Below are positions 52,850 through 61,562 of a stretch of DNA of 64,000 nt, one piece after another. Position 1 is the first letter of the stretch; each line of letters starts with the position of its first letter. The stretch is from Desertimonas flava (GTDB lineage Bacteria; Actinomycetota; Acidimicrobiia; Acidimicrobiales; Ilumatobacteraceae), in contig NZ_QKYK01000002.1 in NCBI RefSeq assembly GCF_003426815.1, positions 248,001-312,000 on the forward strand. The letters run 5' to 3'. Below the pieces are notes generated by a model, which was not told where the DNA came from, did not search any database, and saw only the letters and a program-made list of their open reading frames with translations. Position numbers and translations under genes: made by a program.

Positions 52850-53515
52850 ATGAGCAACGTCTTCCCTGTGCCGCCGCCGACGCCGACGTTCGACGGGTAC
52901 ATGGCGCCGCGCATGTCGGAGTTCAGCCCGGCGTTCAACGAGTTCCTCAACGAGCAGCTGATCATCGACCGGGAGCAGATGGCCGACCGCGTGCTCGGCC
53001 TGCTGCGTCTCTCCGACTTCGTGGTCCAGGGCTTCGGCCTGACCCAGTTGGACCACGGGCTGCAGACGGCCGCCTACGCCGAGGCCGCCGGCATGGACGT
53101 CGACATCGTGGTCGCCGCCCTCTGCCACGACATGGGCAAGGTCATCTCCACGCCCAACCACGGCGCCATCGCCGCCGAGATGATCAAGTTGTACGTGCAC
53201 CGGGACGCCTATTGGGCGGTGCTCGTCCATCAGGACTTCGAGGGCATCCACTACCTCGGCGAGATGGGGATCGACCCGATGCTGCGCCGTCGGTACTCCG
53301 ACGATCCGGCCTACGAGCTCGCCGAGCAGTTCGCCGACGAGTGGGACGAGCGGGCGTTCGACCCCAACGGCTCCCCGCCGCCACTCGAGCACTTCGAGCC
53401 GATGGTGCGCGAGGTCTTCGGCCGCAAGCCCCGCCTCCTCGACCACTGGGAGGAGAGCCGGGCCGCCAACGCCGCAGCCGCAGGCGCCGACGCTCCCACC
53501 GCCGTTCCGGCGTGA
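52850..53515 (+). CDS. HD-domain protein, PhnZ/MIOX-like oxygenase candidate
   Basis: A 221-aa HD-fold protein. Metal residues visible are His69 (QLDHG), His93-Asp94 (LCHDMGK), His104 (PNHG), and His117 and His127. The layout, with an extra helix before the HD core and no nucleotide motif, is closer to PhnZ and inositol oxygenase (diiron C-C/C-P cleaving enzymes) than to phosphohydrolases, but a hydrolase cannot be excluded. The stop overlaps the GTG of the enolase-superfamily gene, so the two enzymes are probably consecutive in a pathway. Confidence 0.75.
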   Translation: MSNVFPVPPPTPTFDGYMAPRMSEFSPAFNEFLNEQLIIDREQMADRVLGLLRLSDFVVQGFGLTQLDHGLQTAAYAEAAGMDVDIVVAALCHDMGKVISTPNHGAIAAEMIKLYVHRDAYWAVLVHQDFEGIHYLGEMGIDPMLRRRYSDDPAYELAEQFADEWDERAFDPNGSPPPLEHFEPMVREVFGRKPRLLDHWEESRAANAAAAGADAPTAVPA

Positions 53516-54675
53516 AGATCACCAGCGTCACCGTCACGCCGGCGACGTACGACTTCGGCTGGGCGCCGATGTCGTTCTGCTTCGTCGCCATCGAGTCCGA
53601 CGAGGGTCTGGTCGGGTGGGGCGAGGCGTGCGACAGCTTCGGCTGCACGTACGCCGGCGTCGTCGGCGCGGTCGTCGAACAGGCCTTCGCGCCGCTCCTC
53701 GTCGGCCAGGAACTGACGGCGGTCGATGCCGTCGCCGATCGCATGCGCCTGTTCACGCGGCGCCGCCTCGGCGATGCGTGGATCGCCGCCCAGGCCCGCA
53801 GTGCCGTCGAGAACGCGCTGTGGGACCTCGTCGGCAAGTCCGCCGGTCGCTCGGTGAGCGACCTGCTCGGACGGGCGAGGGACTCGGTGGAGGTCTACGC
53901 GTCCGGCACCTTCCTCGAGGAGATGGACGCCGCCGGCCACGTCGCGTCGTTCCGCCCACTCGTCGAGCGTGGCGTGCAGAAGGCCAAGTCGCGGGTGGGG
54001 CCGAACTGGCAACGAGATCTCGACACGCTGGCCGCCGTCATGGCCGAGCTCCCGGGAGTGGAGTTCATGGTCGACGGCAGTGAGACGTTCACCGTGCCGA
54101 CGGCCCTGCGGATCGCCGACCGCCTCGCCGCCATGGGCATCGCCTGGTTCGAGGAGCCGATCCCGCAGAACGAGCACGCTGCGCTTGAGATCCTCGGCTC
54201 GCGGTCGCCCGTGCCGATCGCCTACGGCGAGCACCTGTACGGCCGCGAGGAGGCGCTCGACTGCCTGCGTGGCGGCCACGCCACCGTGCTGCAGCCCGAC
54301 GCGTCCACCAGCGGCGGTCTGAGCGAGGCCCGGCGCATGGCCGAGGTGGCTGCGCCGTTCGGCGCTCGGGTCGTGCCCCACAACTGCGCGGGTCCAGTCG
54401 CCCTGGCGGCCAACCTCCACCTGGCGGCGTCCGTGCCGGCGATCCGCCTGATCGAGTACCCGATCCACCTGGTGCCGGTGTGGGCGGCGTTCGGCACGAC
54501 CGCCCCGTTCGCGCCGGAGCACATCGTCGACGGCCACCTGCGCATCCCCGATCGTCCCGGCCTCGGCGTCGAGCCCGACGTCGCCGGCCTCGCCGCCCAC
54601 CCCTACGAGCTCCCCGGCGATCGCGTCGCCGGCACCTCAGTCGGCCTCCCTGACCGCTTCGTCGGAGACGTCTAG
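53512..54675 (+). CDS. Mandelate racemase/muconate lactonizing-family enzyme
   Basis: A 387-aa enolase-superfamily enzyme. The KxK motif is in VQKAKSRVGP, the metal ligands are Asp in FMVDGSET, Glu in WFEEPIP and Glu in YGEHLYG, and the His-Asp dyad is in LQPDAST and VVPHNCAG. This full set fits acid-sugar dehydratases or racemases. Start is GTG 53512. Pairing with an HD-type oxygenase suggests an oxidised sugar or cyclitol acid, which is inference. Confidence 0.92.
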   Translation: MKITSVTVTPATYDFGWAPMSFCFVAIESDEGLVGWGEACDSFGCTYAGVVGAVVEQAFAPLLVGQELTAVDAVADRMRLFTRRRLGDAWIAAQARSAVENALWDLVGKSAGRSVSDLLGRARDSVEVYASGTFLEEMDAAGHVASFRPLVERGVQKAKSRVGPNWQRDLDTLAAVMAELPGVEFMVDGSETFTVPTALRIADRLAAMGIAWFEEPIPQNEHAALEILGSRSPVPIAYGEHLYGREEALDCLRGGHATVLQPDASTSGGLSEARRMAEVAAPFGARVVPHNCAGPVALAANLHLAASVPAIRLIEYPIHLVPVWAAFGTTAPFAPEHIVDGHLRIPDRPGLGVEPDVAGLAAHPYELPGDRVAGTSVGLPDRFVGDV

Positions 54676-54979
54676 GTTTCGTCCTCGGCTCGCATCGTCG
54701 CTTCGCTCCTCGCTCGCCTGCGGCGAGTTCTGATGAGCTCGCTTCGCTCGCACGAAGAGCCGAAAGGCGGCGGCCGGCAGAGCCGGCCCGTCCGCCGCAT
54801 CGGGGGGCTACCGCCCCCCGAACCCCCCGACGGAGTCGGAACGTGGCACGGAGGCCGACCGGACTCGGCCTCCGCGCCGCGCTTCCTCCGGTCTCCGCCG
54901 CGCTCTGTACTTCGGTCTCCGCGCCGCGCTGCCTTCGGCCTCCGCGCCGCGTCCTTGTGCGTGTCTGTGTGTGTGTCGG
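54676..54979 (+). repeat. 3'-end hairpin-rich repeat element, copy 3, plus tail
   Basis: Directly follows the enolase-type stop. Block 54765-54835 equals 28190-28260 except for one base. The remainder to 54979 is a run of GTCTCCGCGCCGCGCT-like words with C/T-rich imperfect tandem units (about 54860-54960). No gene is seen in this 304-bp stretch. Confidence 0.75.
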
Positions 54980-56059
54980 CTAGGCGTTGGCGTGTTGGGC
55001 GATGATGGCTTTGGAGAAGGCGGCGTGGCAGCCGACGGTGCCGTCGACGACCTGGGTCACGCCGAGGTCGGCGGCGACCGAGGCGATGGAGTAGGCGTCG
55101 TCGGCCGACAGGCCGAGGACGCGGCGGATGAAGATGATGAGCTCCTCGGCGGCCTGGCGCATGGCTGCGTCGAGCGTGTCGCCGAACCCGTGCACGTACC
55201 ACGCGTCGGCCGTCTCCAGCAGCGGCGTCCGCAGCTCGAGGTCGGGAGCGAGCGACAGTGTCAGGTCGACCGTGGCCGATGCCTCGATCGCCGTGCCGCA
55301 GATCTCGCCGTCGCCCTGGGCGAAGTGGGGGTCACCGACGTAGAAGCCGGCCCCAGGGCGGAAGACCGGCAGGTAGAGCGTGGCACCGGGCCCGAATCGC
55401 CAGTTGTCGACGTTGCCGCCGAACGGTCCGGGCGGGATGCTCGACAGGCGGCCCGATTCGGCAGGGGCGACGCCCATCACGCCGAGGTGCGGTCGGACCG
55501 GCACGCGCACGCGACCGTCGACCGGCTCGCGCACGACGTCGGCAGGAGCGGACACGAAGCCGGGGGCGTCGTACAGCGGGCGGGCGGTGAAGTCGAAGGC
55601 GAACTCGGGATGAGCCCAGCGGCCGAAGCCGGGCTCCGAGCCCGAGGCGGCGTCGGCGTCGAGGGCGTACACCGTGACCCGCTCCTTCTTGTACGTGTCG
55701 TACAGGACCCCCCAGTGGGCGGCGACGTTGGCGCCGAAGGGGTGTCGGGGCGTCATCGCACCGATCGACACCGCCAGGGCCATGCCCGGTTCGGCACCGA
55801 CCACCTCGATCGGTCCCGACAGGATGTGCACACCGGGACCCCGCTCGTCGGGCGGGATCGCCGCCCAGAGCGCCTCGAGCTCGGCGTCGAGGGTGAGGTC
55901 GGGAGCATCCCCGGCGTGATGGCTGACGGCATCGATGCGGACGCGGTCGCCGTCGGCGACGGTGAGGCGGGCCGGCTCGTCGGGGTCGATGTAGCCCCAC
56001 ACGCAGTGGTCGGCCGAGGCGGTCAGGTGATGGAGGCGGTCCGTGGATGCGAGCGTCAC
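54980..56059 (-). CDS. Acetamidase/formamidase (FmdA/AmdA) family protein
   Basis: A 359-aa enzyme of the FmdA fold. It has 'TASADHCVWGYIDPDEPARL', 'IPPGPFGGNVDNWRFGPG' and 'VGDPHFAQGDGEICGTAIE', which are the family's diagnostic segments. It would hydrolyse formamide or a short amide to ammonia, fitting a nitrogen-containing pathway. Start is GTG 56059 with GGAGG 12 bases upstream. The shared operator is at 56134-56148, so it probably belongs to the regulon although it follows the SDR gene on the same strand. Confidence 0.92.
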   Translation of the reverse strand: MTLASTDRLHHLTASADHCVWGYIDPDEPARLTVADGDRVRIDAVSHHAGDAPDLTLDAELEALWAAIPPDERGPGVHILSGPIEVVGAEPGMALAVSIGAMTPRHPFGANVAAHWGVLYDTYKKERVTVYALDADAASGSEPGFGRWAHPEFAFDFTARPLYDAPGFVSAPADVVREPVDGRVRVPVRPHLGVMGVAPAESGRLSSIPPGPFGGNVDNWRFGPGATLYLPVFRPGAGFYVGDPHFAQGDGEICGTAIEASATVDLTLSLAPDLELRTPLLETADAWYVHGFGDTLDAAMRQAAEELIIFIRRVLGLSADDAYSIASVAADLGVTQVVDGTVGCHAAFSKAIIAQHANA

Positions 56060-56133
56060 GACACCACTTCACCTCCGTTGCGTTTCGGGAAGATTGCCGG
56101 CGCATCAACTGCATGTCACGATCTGACACGCTG

Positions 56134-56148
56134 TCTTGCGATGCGGTA
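56134..56148 (-). promoter_or_regulatory. Regulon operator ahead of the FmdA-type gene
   Basis: On the minus strand TACCG-CATCG-CAAGA, nearly the same as TACCG-TATTG-CAAGA at 18077-18091. It is 75 bp before the amidase start. Confidence 0.55.
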
Positions 56149-56188
56149 CCTCGTCATCGCGCCAGGAGCGGATCAGGCACCGTCCGTG

Positions 56189-56956
56189 TCACAGCGGCGT
56201 GACGTAGGCACCCGAGATGCCCCCGTCGACGAGGAAGGTGGACGCCGTGATGAACGACGCCTCGTCGGACGCGAGGAACAGCACCGCGTTGGCGATCTCG
56301 CTGGGTTCGGCGAATCGCCCGACGGGAACGTGGACCAGTCGCCGCGCGGCCCGCTCGGGATCGTTGGCGAACAGTTCCTGCAGAAGCGGCGTGTTGACGG
56401 GGCCGGGGCACAGGGCGTTGACGCGGATCCCCTGACGCGCGAACTCCACGCCGAGCTCCCGTGACATGGACAACACGCCACCTTTCGACGCCGAGTAGGA
56501 GATCTGCGAGGTGGCGGCGCCCATCACGGCGACGAACGACGCGGTGTTGATGATCGACCCGCGGCGTTGCTCGAGCATGTACGGCAGCGCCGCCTTGCAG
56601 CACAGGTACACGCTCGTCAGGTTGACGTCCTGCACGCGCTTCCACGCCTCGAGATCGGTTTCGAGGATCGAGCCGTCGTCCGCCGGTGAGATGCCGGCGT
56701 TGTTGAACGCCACGTCCACCGAGCCGTACGTCGTCTTGGCGGTGTGGAACAGAGCGTCGACGGCGTCCTTGTCGGTCACGTCGACGGCCACGAACGTGCC
56801 GCCGACCTCCTGGGCGACGGCGGGCCCCTTGACGGTGTCGACGTCGCCGATCACGACGCGAGCGCCTTCCTCGGCGAAGCGGCGAACGGTCGCCAATCCG
56901 ATCCCGGAGCAGCCTCCGGTGACAACTGCGGTCTTGTCGGCGAGCCGTCCGGTCAT
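56189..56956 (-). CDS. Short-chain dehydrogenase/reductase
   Basis: A 255-aa classical SDR. NAD motif is TGGCSGIG (residues 14-21), with NNAG in 'VDVAFNNAGISP', and the catalytic Ser-Tyr-Lys is in 'TSQISYSASKGG' (YxxxK). Asp in 'VIGDVDTV' favours NAD. Substrate is an alcohol or ketone of the pathway. ATG 56956 has AAGGA upstream. The gene is divergent from malate synthase, and both may use the palindrome at 57111-57131. Confidence 0.93.
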   Translation of the reverse strand: MTGRLADKTAVVTGGCSGIGLATVRRFAEEGARVVIGDVDTVKGPAVAQEVGGTFVAVDVTDKDAVDALFHTAKTTYGSVDVAFNNAGISPADDGSILETDLEAWKRVQDVNLTSVYLCCKAALPYMLEQRRGSIINTASFVAVMGAATSQISYSASKGGVLSMSRELGVEFARQGIRVNALCPGPVNTPLLQELFANDPERAARRLVHVPVGRFAEPSEIANAVLFLASDEASFITASTFLVDGGISGAYVTPL

Positions 56957-57110
56957 CGCTGGGTCCTTCCGATGGGGGAGTGTGTGGATCTGCCGCCCCC
57001 ATACAAGCCGAACGGCGACCCCGGCTGATCCGTCCGGATCGTGGAGGCGGGCGGCCCCGATCCGGGTCGCGTTTGGGATCGTGGGGACCGTGATGTCACC
57101 ATGAGGGACA

Positions 57111-57131
57111 TCATCTTGCAATACAAGATGA
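57111..57131. promoter_or_regulatory. Regulon operator, best palindrome (SDR / malate synthase)
   Basis: TCATCTTG-CAATA-CAAGATGA has 8-bp perfect arms and contains the 15-bp motif TCTTG-N5-CAAGA (57114-57128). It lies 26 bp before the malate synthase GTG, between divergent genes. Confidence 0.7.
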
Positions 57132-57156
57132 GTCCTAGCAGAAGAGAGGAGCCCGT

Positions 57157-59352
57157 GTGACCACCGACGAGGTACACGGTCGCGACCACGTAGCGGTCGC
57201 AGGTCTTCAGGTCGACCGGACGTTGTTCGAGTTCGCCGAGCAGGAGGCCCTGGTCGGCACGGGAGTCTCGCCGGAGAGCCTGTGGGACGGGCTCGCCGCC
57301 CTGGTGGCAGAGTTCGGGCCCCGCAACGCCGAGCTCCTCGCCGAACGCAGTCGTCTCCAGGCCCAGCTCGACGCCTGGCACGATGCCAACCCGGGACCGA
57401 TCGCCGACCCGGCGTCGTATCGCGCCTTCCTCGAAGAGATCGGCTACCTCCTCCCCGACGGCGAGCCGTTCACGATCGACACCGCCGACGTCGACCCCGA
57501 GATCGCCGACATCGCCGGCCCGCAGCTCGTCGTGCCGGTCACCAACGCCCGATACGCGCTGAACGCGGTCAACGCCCGCTGGGGATCGCTGTACGACGCC
57601 TACTACGGCACCGACGCGCTCGGTTCGCCGCCGCCGGCCGGCCCGTACGACCCGGCGCGTGGTGCCGAGGTGATCCGTGCCGCGACCAGCTTCCTCGACG
57701 ACGTCGTTCCTCTCGCCGGGGTCTCGCACGGCGCGGTCACCGCGTACCGGGTCGTCGACGGTTCCCTCGTGGCCGACGGCGACGGCGGCCCCGTGCCGCT
57801 CGCCGAGCCCCCGTTGTTCACCGGCCATCTCGGTGCCGCAGGGTCTCCCGACTCGGTGTTCCTCCGCCACCACGGGCTGCTCATCGAGCTCGTCGTCGAC
57901 CGCTCGCACCACGTCGGCGCCGATCATCCGGCAGGGGTGGCGGACGTCCGGCTCGAGTCGGCGTTGACGGCCATCATCGACTGTGAGGACTCCGTCGCCA
58001 CGGTGGATGGCGAGGACAAGGCAGCGGCGTACCGCAACTGGTTGGGCCTCATGCGTGGCGACCTGACGGCCAGCTTCACCAAGGGGAGCACCGTCGTCGA
58101 CCGTTCGATCGAGCCCGACCGCACGATCGTCGGCGCCGACGGCTCGCCGGTCTCCGTCCGCAGCCGGGCGCTGCTGCTCGTACGCAACGTCGGACATCTC
58201 ATGAGCACGCAGGCCGTGCTCGACGCCGACGGCGACGAGATCCCCGAAGGGTTGCTCGACGCCCTCTTCACCACGCTCTGCGCCCTCCACGACCTGCGCC
58301 GCGACGGGGGACCGCGCAACTCGCCGGCCGGATCGGTCTACGTCGTCAAGCCGAAGATGCACGGTCCGGCAGAGGTGGCTTTCACCAACGACGTGTTCAC
58401 CCGTGTCGAGACGATCCTCGGTCTGCCCGCCGACACCGTGAAGCTCGGCCTGATGGACGAAGAGCGGCGCACGACGGTGAACCTCCCCGAGTGCATCCGC
58501 GCCGCCCGGTCCCGTGTCGCGTTCATCAACACCGGCTTCCTCGACCGCACCGGCGACGAGATCCACACGTCGATGCACGCCGGCCCGGTCGTGCCCAAGG
58601 CGGCGATGACGCAGCAACGCTGGATCGCCGCCTACGAGGACTGGAACGTGGACGTCGGGCTGCGCTGCGGCCTGCCCGGCCGGGCCCAGATCGGCAAGGG
58701 CATGTGGGCCGCGCCCGATCTGATGCACGACATGCTGGCCACCAAGGGCGGCCATCCCGCCGCCGGGGCCAACTGCGCGTGGGTGCCGTCGCCAACCGCG
58801 GCCACCCTCCACGCCACGCACTACCACCGCGTCGACGTGCTCGCCCGACACGCTGAGCTGCGGGCCGGCGGTCCGCGGGCGACGGTCGACGACATCCTCG
58901 ACGTCCCGCTGCTGCCTGCCGACGCCGTCACCGCGCTCACCGCCGAGCAGATCGCCGACGAGGTCGCCAACAACGCCCAGGGCATCTTGGGCTACGTGGT
59001 GCGTTGGATCGACCAGGGGGTCGGCTGCTCGAAGGTTCCCGACATCCACGACGTCGGGCTGATGGAGGATCGCGCCACGTGCCGCATCTCGTCACAGCAC
59101 ATCGCCAACTGGCTGCGCCACGGCGTGGTCACCCCTCAGCAGGTCGACGAGACGTTCCGGCGCATGGCCGAGGTGGTCGACGGCCAGAACGCCGGCGACG
59201 ACGCCTACACCCCGATGGCTCCGGCCTTCGACGGCCCGGCCTTCCTCGCCGCCCGCCACCTCGTGTTCGACGGGGCCGAGCAGCCGAGCGGCTACACCGA
59301 ACCCATCCTCCACCACTGGCGCCTCGTCAAGAAAGCGAACGACCATGCCTGA
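57157..59352 (+). CDS. glcB: Malate synthase G
   Basis: A 731-aa single-chain malate synthase, the normal G-form length. It has '[20 protein letters not shown]', '[16 protein letters not shown]' and '[20 protein letters not shown]', with the catalytic Asp near the C-terminus in the '[12 protein letters not shown]' part. It condenses glyoxylate with acetyl-CoA to malate in the cytoplasm, so the pathway or a linked route yields glyoxylate. GTG 57157 has AGAGGAG 7 bases upstream. It overlaps the GlcG gene and carries the regulon palindrome. Confidence 0.97.
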   Translation: MTTDEVHGRDHVAVAGLQVDRTLFEFAEQEALVGTGVSPESLWDGLAALVAEFGPRNAELLAERSRLQAQLDAWHDANPGPIADPASYRAFLEEIGYLLPDGEPFTIDTADVDPEIADIAGPQLVVPVTNARYALNAVNARWGSLYDAYYGTDALGSPPPAGPYDPARGAEVIRAATSFLDDVVPLAGVSHGAVTAYRVVDGSLVADGDGGPVPLAEPPLFTGHLGAAGSPDSVFLRHHGLLIELVVDRSHHVGADHPAGVADVRLESALTAIIDCEDSVATVDGEDKAAAYRNWLGLMRGDLTASFTKGSTVVDRSIEPDRTIVGADGSPVSVRSRALLLVRNVGHLMSTQAVLDADGDEIPEGLLDALFTTLCALHDLRRDGGPRNSPAGSVYVVKPKMHGPAEVAFTNDVFTRVETILGLPADTVKLGLMDEERRTTVNLPECIRAARSRVAFINTGFLDRTGDEIHTSMHAGPVVPKAAMTQQRWIAAYEDWNVDVGLRCGLPGRAQIGKGMWAAPDLMHDMLATKGGHPAAGANCAWVPSPTAATLHATHYHRVDVLARHAELRAGGPRATVDDILDVPLLPADAVTALTAEQIADEVANNAQGILGYVVRWIDQGVGCSKVPDIHDVGLMEDRATCRISSQHIANWLRHGVVTPQQVDETFRRMAEVVDGQNAGDDAYTPMAPAFDGPAFLAARHLVFDGAEQPSGYTEPILHHWRLVKKANDHA

Positions 59353-59794
59353 CCACGCCGCATCTATCTCCCTCACCATCGAGGCCGCTCGCACGATCAT
59401 CGGCGGCGCACTCGCCGCCGCCCGTGCCGCCAACCTCAAGCCGCTCGCCGTCGTCGTCCTCGATGCCGGCGGCAGCCCCGTCGCCTTCGAGCGCGAGGAC
59501 GGGGCGTCTCCGGGCCGCTTCGCCATCGCCAACGGCAAGGCGGCCGGGGCGATCGCCTTCGGCGTGGGCTCGCGAGCGCTCGGCGACTGGGCGGCCGAGC
59601 GGCCCTCGTTCGTCGCCGCCGCCGGGCAGGCCCTCGGCGGCGCCCTGATCCCGGTTCCCGGCGGCGTGCTCGTGCGCGACGACGCCGGACGTGTGATCGG
59701 CGCCGTCGGTGTCACCGGCGACACGTCCGACCACGACGAGTCGTCCGCCATCGCCGGGATCGAAGCCGCCGGGCTCACCGCCGATCCCGGCTGA
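59345..59794 (+). CDS. glcG: GlcG/HbpS-family protein
   Basis: A 149-aa small protein of the GlcG/HbpS/DUF336 family. It starts '[20 protein letters not shown]', then '[20 protein letters not shown]' and '[20 protein letters not shown]'. Relatives accompany glycolate oxidase or bind heme and cobalamin-related cofactors. Here it overlaps malate synthase by eight bases, but no glycolate oxidase genes (glcDEF) are near. Confidence 0.9.
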   Translation: MPDHAASISLTIEAARTIIGGALAAARAANLKPLAVVVLDAGGSPVAFEREDGASPGRFAIANGKAAGAIAFGVGSRALGDWAAERPSFVAAAGQALGGALIPVPGGVLVRDDAGRVIGAVGVTGDTSDHDESSAIAGIEAAGLTADPG

Positions 59795-59883
59795 TCGACG
59801 GCGCCACCCACCGGCAACGACTCGTCCGCGGGCGGAGAAACCGGCTGCGACTCTCGGTCGACCGATCCGTACTGTCGGGTCGG

Positions 59884-60621
59884 ATGCTGACCGAGGAGCA
59901 ACTGCACGCCTTCGCCCGCGACGGCTATCTCGTCGTCCCCGGCGTGGTCGGCGAGGACCTCCTCGCCGCGGCCGATGCCGAGGTCGACGCGATCGTCGCT
60001 GCCGATCCGCCTCCCGACGGGACAGTCGGGTCGCACTTCTACTTCCTGCCGCCGGAGCGACTGCCGGCGGCCGACGCCGCCCTGCGGGCCTCCGTCGCGC
60101 TCGAGCTCGCCGATCAGCTCGTCGCGCCGGGATCGGTCGATCACGCCTTCGATCACATCCAGGTCGCCCTCAACATCCCGCCGTACCCCCACCGGCCCGG
60201 CATCCCCCACATCGACGGTCACCGTCCCGACGAGCCGATCAGCTCGTTCACGATGCTCGCCGCCGTGTTCCTCAGCGACGAGTCCGAGCCCGAGCGGGGC
60301 AACCTGTGGGTGTGGCCGGGCTCCCACGTCGGCCACCAGCAGATCTTCACCGACCGGGGCGTCGAGACGCTGAAACCGGTCAGTGGCCACGCCGGACTGC
60401 TCGACCCGCCGGTGTTCTTCGGTCCCGGTCAACCCCTCCTGGCGAATCGCGGCGACCTCCTCCTCGCCCACTACCTCCTCGGCCACAACATCGGCGGTAA
60501 CACCAGCGGCCACGTTCGGCGGGTGCTCTACTACCGCCTCGCCCGCGCCGATCACCGTGAGCGGTGGGCCGACACGTTCACCGACGTGCTCGCGGAGTAC
60601 GAGCCTCTCCGTGGCCTGTAG
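59884..60621 (+). CDS. Phytanoyl-CoA-dioxygenase-family (PhyH) oxygenase
   Basis: A 245-aa Fe(II)/2-oxoglutarate enzyme. It begins 'LTEEQLHAFARDGYLVVPGV', the iron His and Asp are in PHIDGH, the distal His is in 'YLLGHNIGGN', and the 2-OG Arg is in 'VRRVLYYRLA'. The function is not limited to lipids in bacteria. TACTGT, a -10-like hexamer, ends 8 bases before ATG 59884, so the gene may have its own leaderless message, although it may also be read from the upstream genes. Confidence 0.88.
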   Translation: MLTEEQLHAFARDGYLVVPGVVGEDLLAAADAEVDAIVAADPPPDGTVGSHFYFLPPERLPAADAALRASVALELADQLVAPGSVDHAFDHIQVALNIPPYPHRPGIPHIDGHRPDEPISSFTMLAAVFLSDESEPERGNLWVWPGSHVGHQQIFTDRGVETLKPVSGHAGLLDPPVFFGPGQPLLANRGDLLLAHYLLGHNIGGNTSGHVRRVLYYRLARADHRERWADTFTDVLAEYEPLRGL

Positions 60622-60631
60622 CCGACGTGTC

Positions 60632-61471
60632 GTGACCACCGACGCCTGGGCCGTGCATCGGCTCGACCTCGAGGGCTACCTCGCCCGTGTCGGTGTGCCG
60701 GCTCGCCCACCGTCGCGCGTCGCGCTGGACGAACTGCACGAGGCCCACGTGCGCACGTTCACGTTCGACTACATCGACGTCGCCCTCGATCAACACGCAG
60801 GGGTCGACCTCGACGCCGTCCAGGCGAAGTTCGTCGGCCGTGGCCGCGGCGGCTACTGCTTCGAGCACGGCACGCTGTTCGCCGCAGTGCTCGAGCGGCT
60901 GGGCTACACCGTGCAGCGGCGCCTCGGCCGCGTTCCGTCGTCGCCCGACCCCGCCCGGACCCACTGCGTGGTCGCGGTCACCATCGACGGCACCGTCCTC
61001 CTCGCCGACCCCGGGTTCGGCATGAGCGTGCTGCGCCCGATCGAGCTGGCCGACGGCGTCGTGGACGAGTACGGCGGCTGGCGGTTCCAGGTCGGCGCGG
61101 TCCGGCTCGGCGACGTCCGGGCGTGGGAGCTGCGGCGCTGGCGGGACGATCGCTGGGAGCTGATGCACACCCACGACGAGCTGCCGGTCACCCCGGTCGA
61201 CCTGCGTGTCGGGCATCACTACACCAGCACGTTCCCCGAGAGTCACTTCCGCCACGGCCTGGCGGTGACGCGCCACGTCGACGGTGGCCACGTGTCGATC
61301 ACCCACCGCACGCTCACCGTCCGCCGGCCCGGCCAGCCGACCGAGCACCGCGAGATCGGCGGGGCCGAGGTCCTCGAGCAGATCCTCGCCCTCGGCGTCG
61401 CCCTCACCGACGACGAGCAGCAGTGCCTGCTGACGCGCATCGAAGCCCTCCGCGCCGAGTCGCAGACGTGA
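60632..61471 (+). CDS. Arylamine N-acetyltransferase
   Basis: A 279-aa NAT-family enzyme. The catalytic Cys is in GRGGYCFEHG near residue 73, His in RTHCVVAV and Asp in LADPGFGM, the family's thiol-His-Asp triad. It transfers acetyl from acetyl-CoA to arylamines or arylhydroxylamines. GTG 60632 is 10 bases after the PhyH stop; the earlier open frame overlaps PhyH and is not used. An arylamine role fits an aromatic, nitrogen-containing substrate. Confidence 0.93.
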   Translation: MTTDAWAVHRLDLEGYLARVGVPARPPSRVALDELHEAHVRTFTFDYIDVALDQHAGVDLDAVQAKFVGRGRGGYCFEHGTLFAAVLERLGYTVQRRLGRVPSSPDPARTHCVVAVTIDGTVLLADPGFGMSVLRPIELADGVVDEYGGWRFQVGAVRLGDVRAWELRRWRDDRWELMHTHDELPVTPVDLRVGHHYTSTFPESHFRHGLAVTRHVDGGHVSITHRTLTVRRPGQPTEHREIGGAEVLEQILALGVALTDDEQQCLLTRIEALRAESQT

Positions 61472-61493
61472 GCAGGCGTCGGTGGTCGGCTAT

Positions 61494-61556
61494 CCGAGTG
61501 TCGAGCGTCCGACCGGGGGGCGCCCCACACTCGGGCGCGCTTGAACACTCGGGTGG
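61494..61556. terminator. Hairpins between converging genes, CACTCGGG repeat
   Basis: CCGAGTGT (61494-61501) can pair with ACACTCGG at 61527-61534 or 61545-61552. The 29-nt stretch 61528-61556 resembles 42224-42252. It lies between NAT and the converging acyl-CoA dehydrogenase gene. Confidence 0.55.
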
Positions 61557-61562
61557 GTGGGG

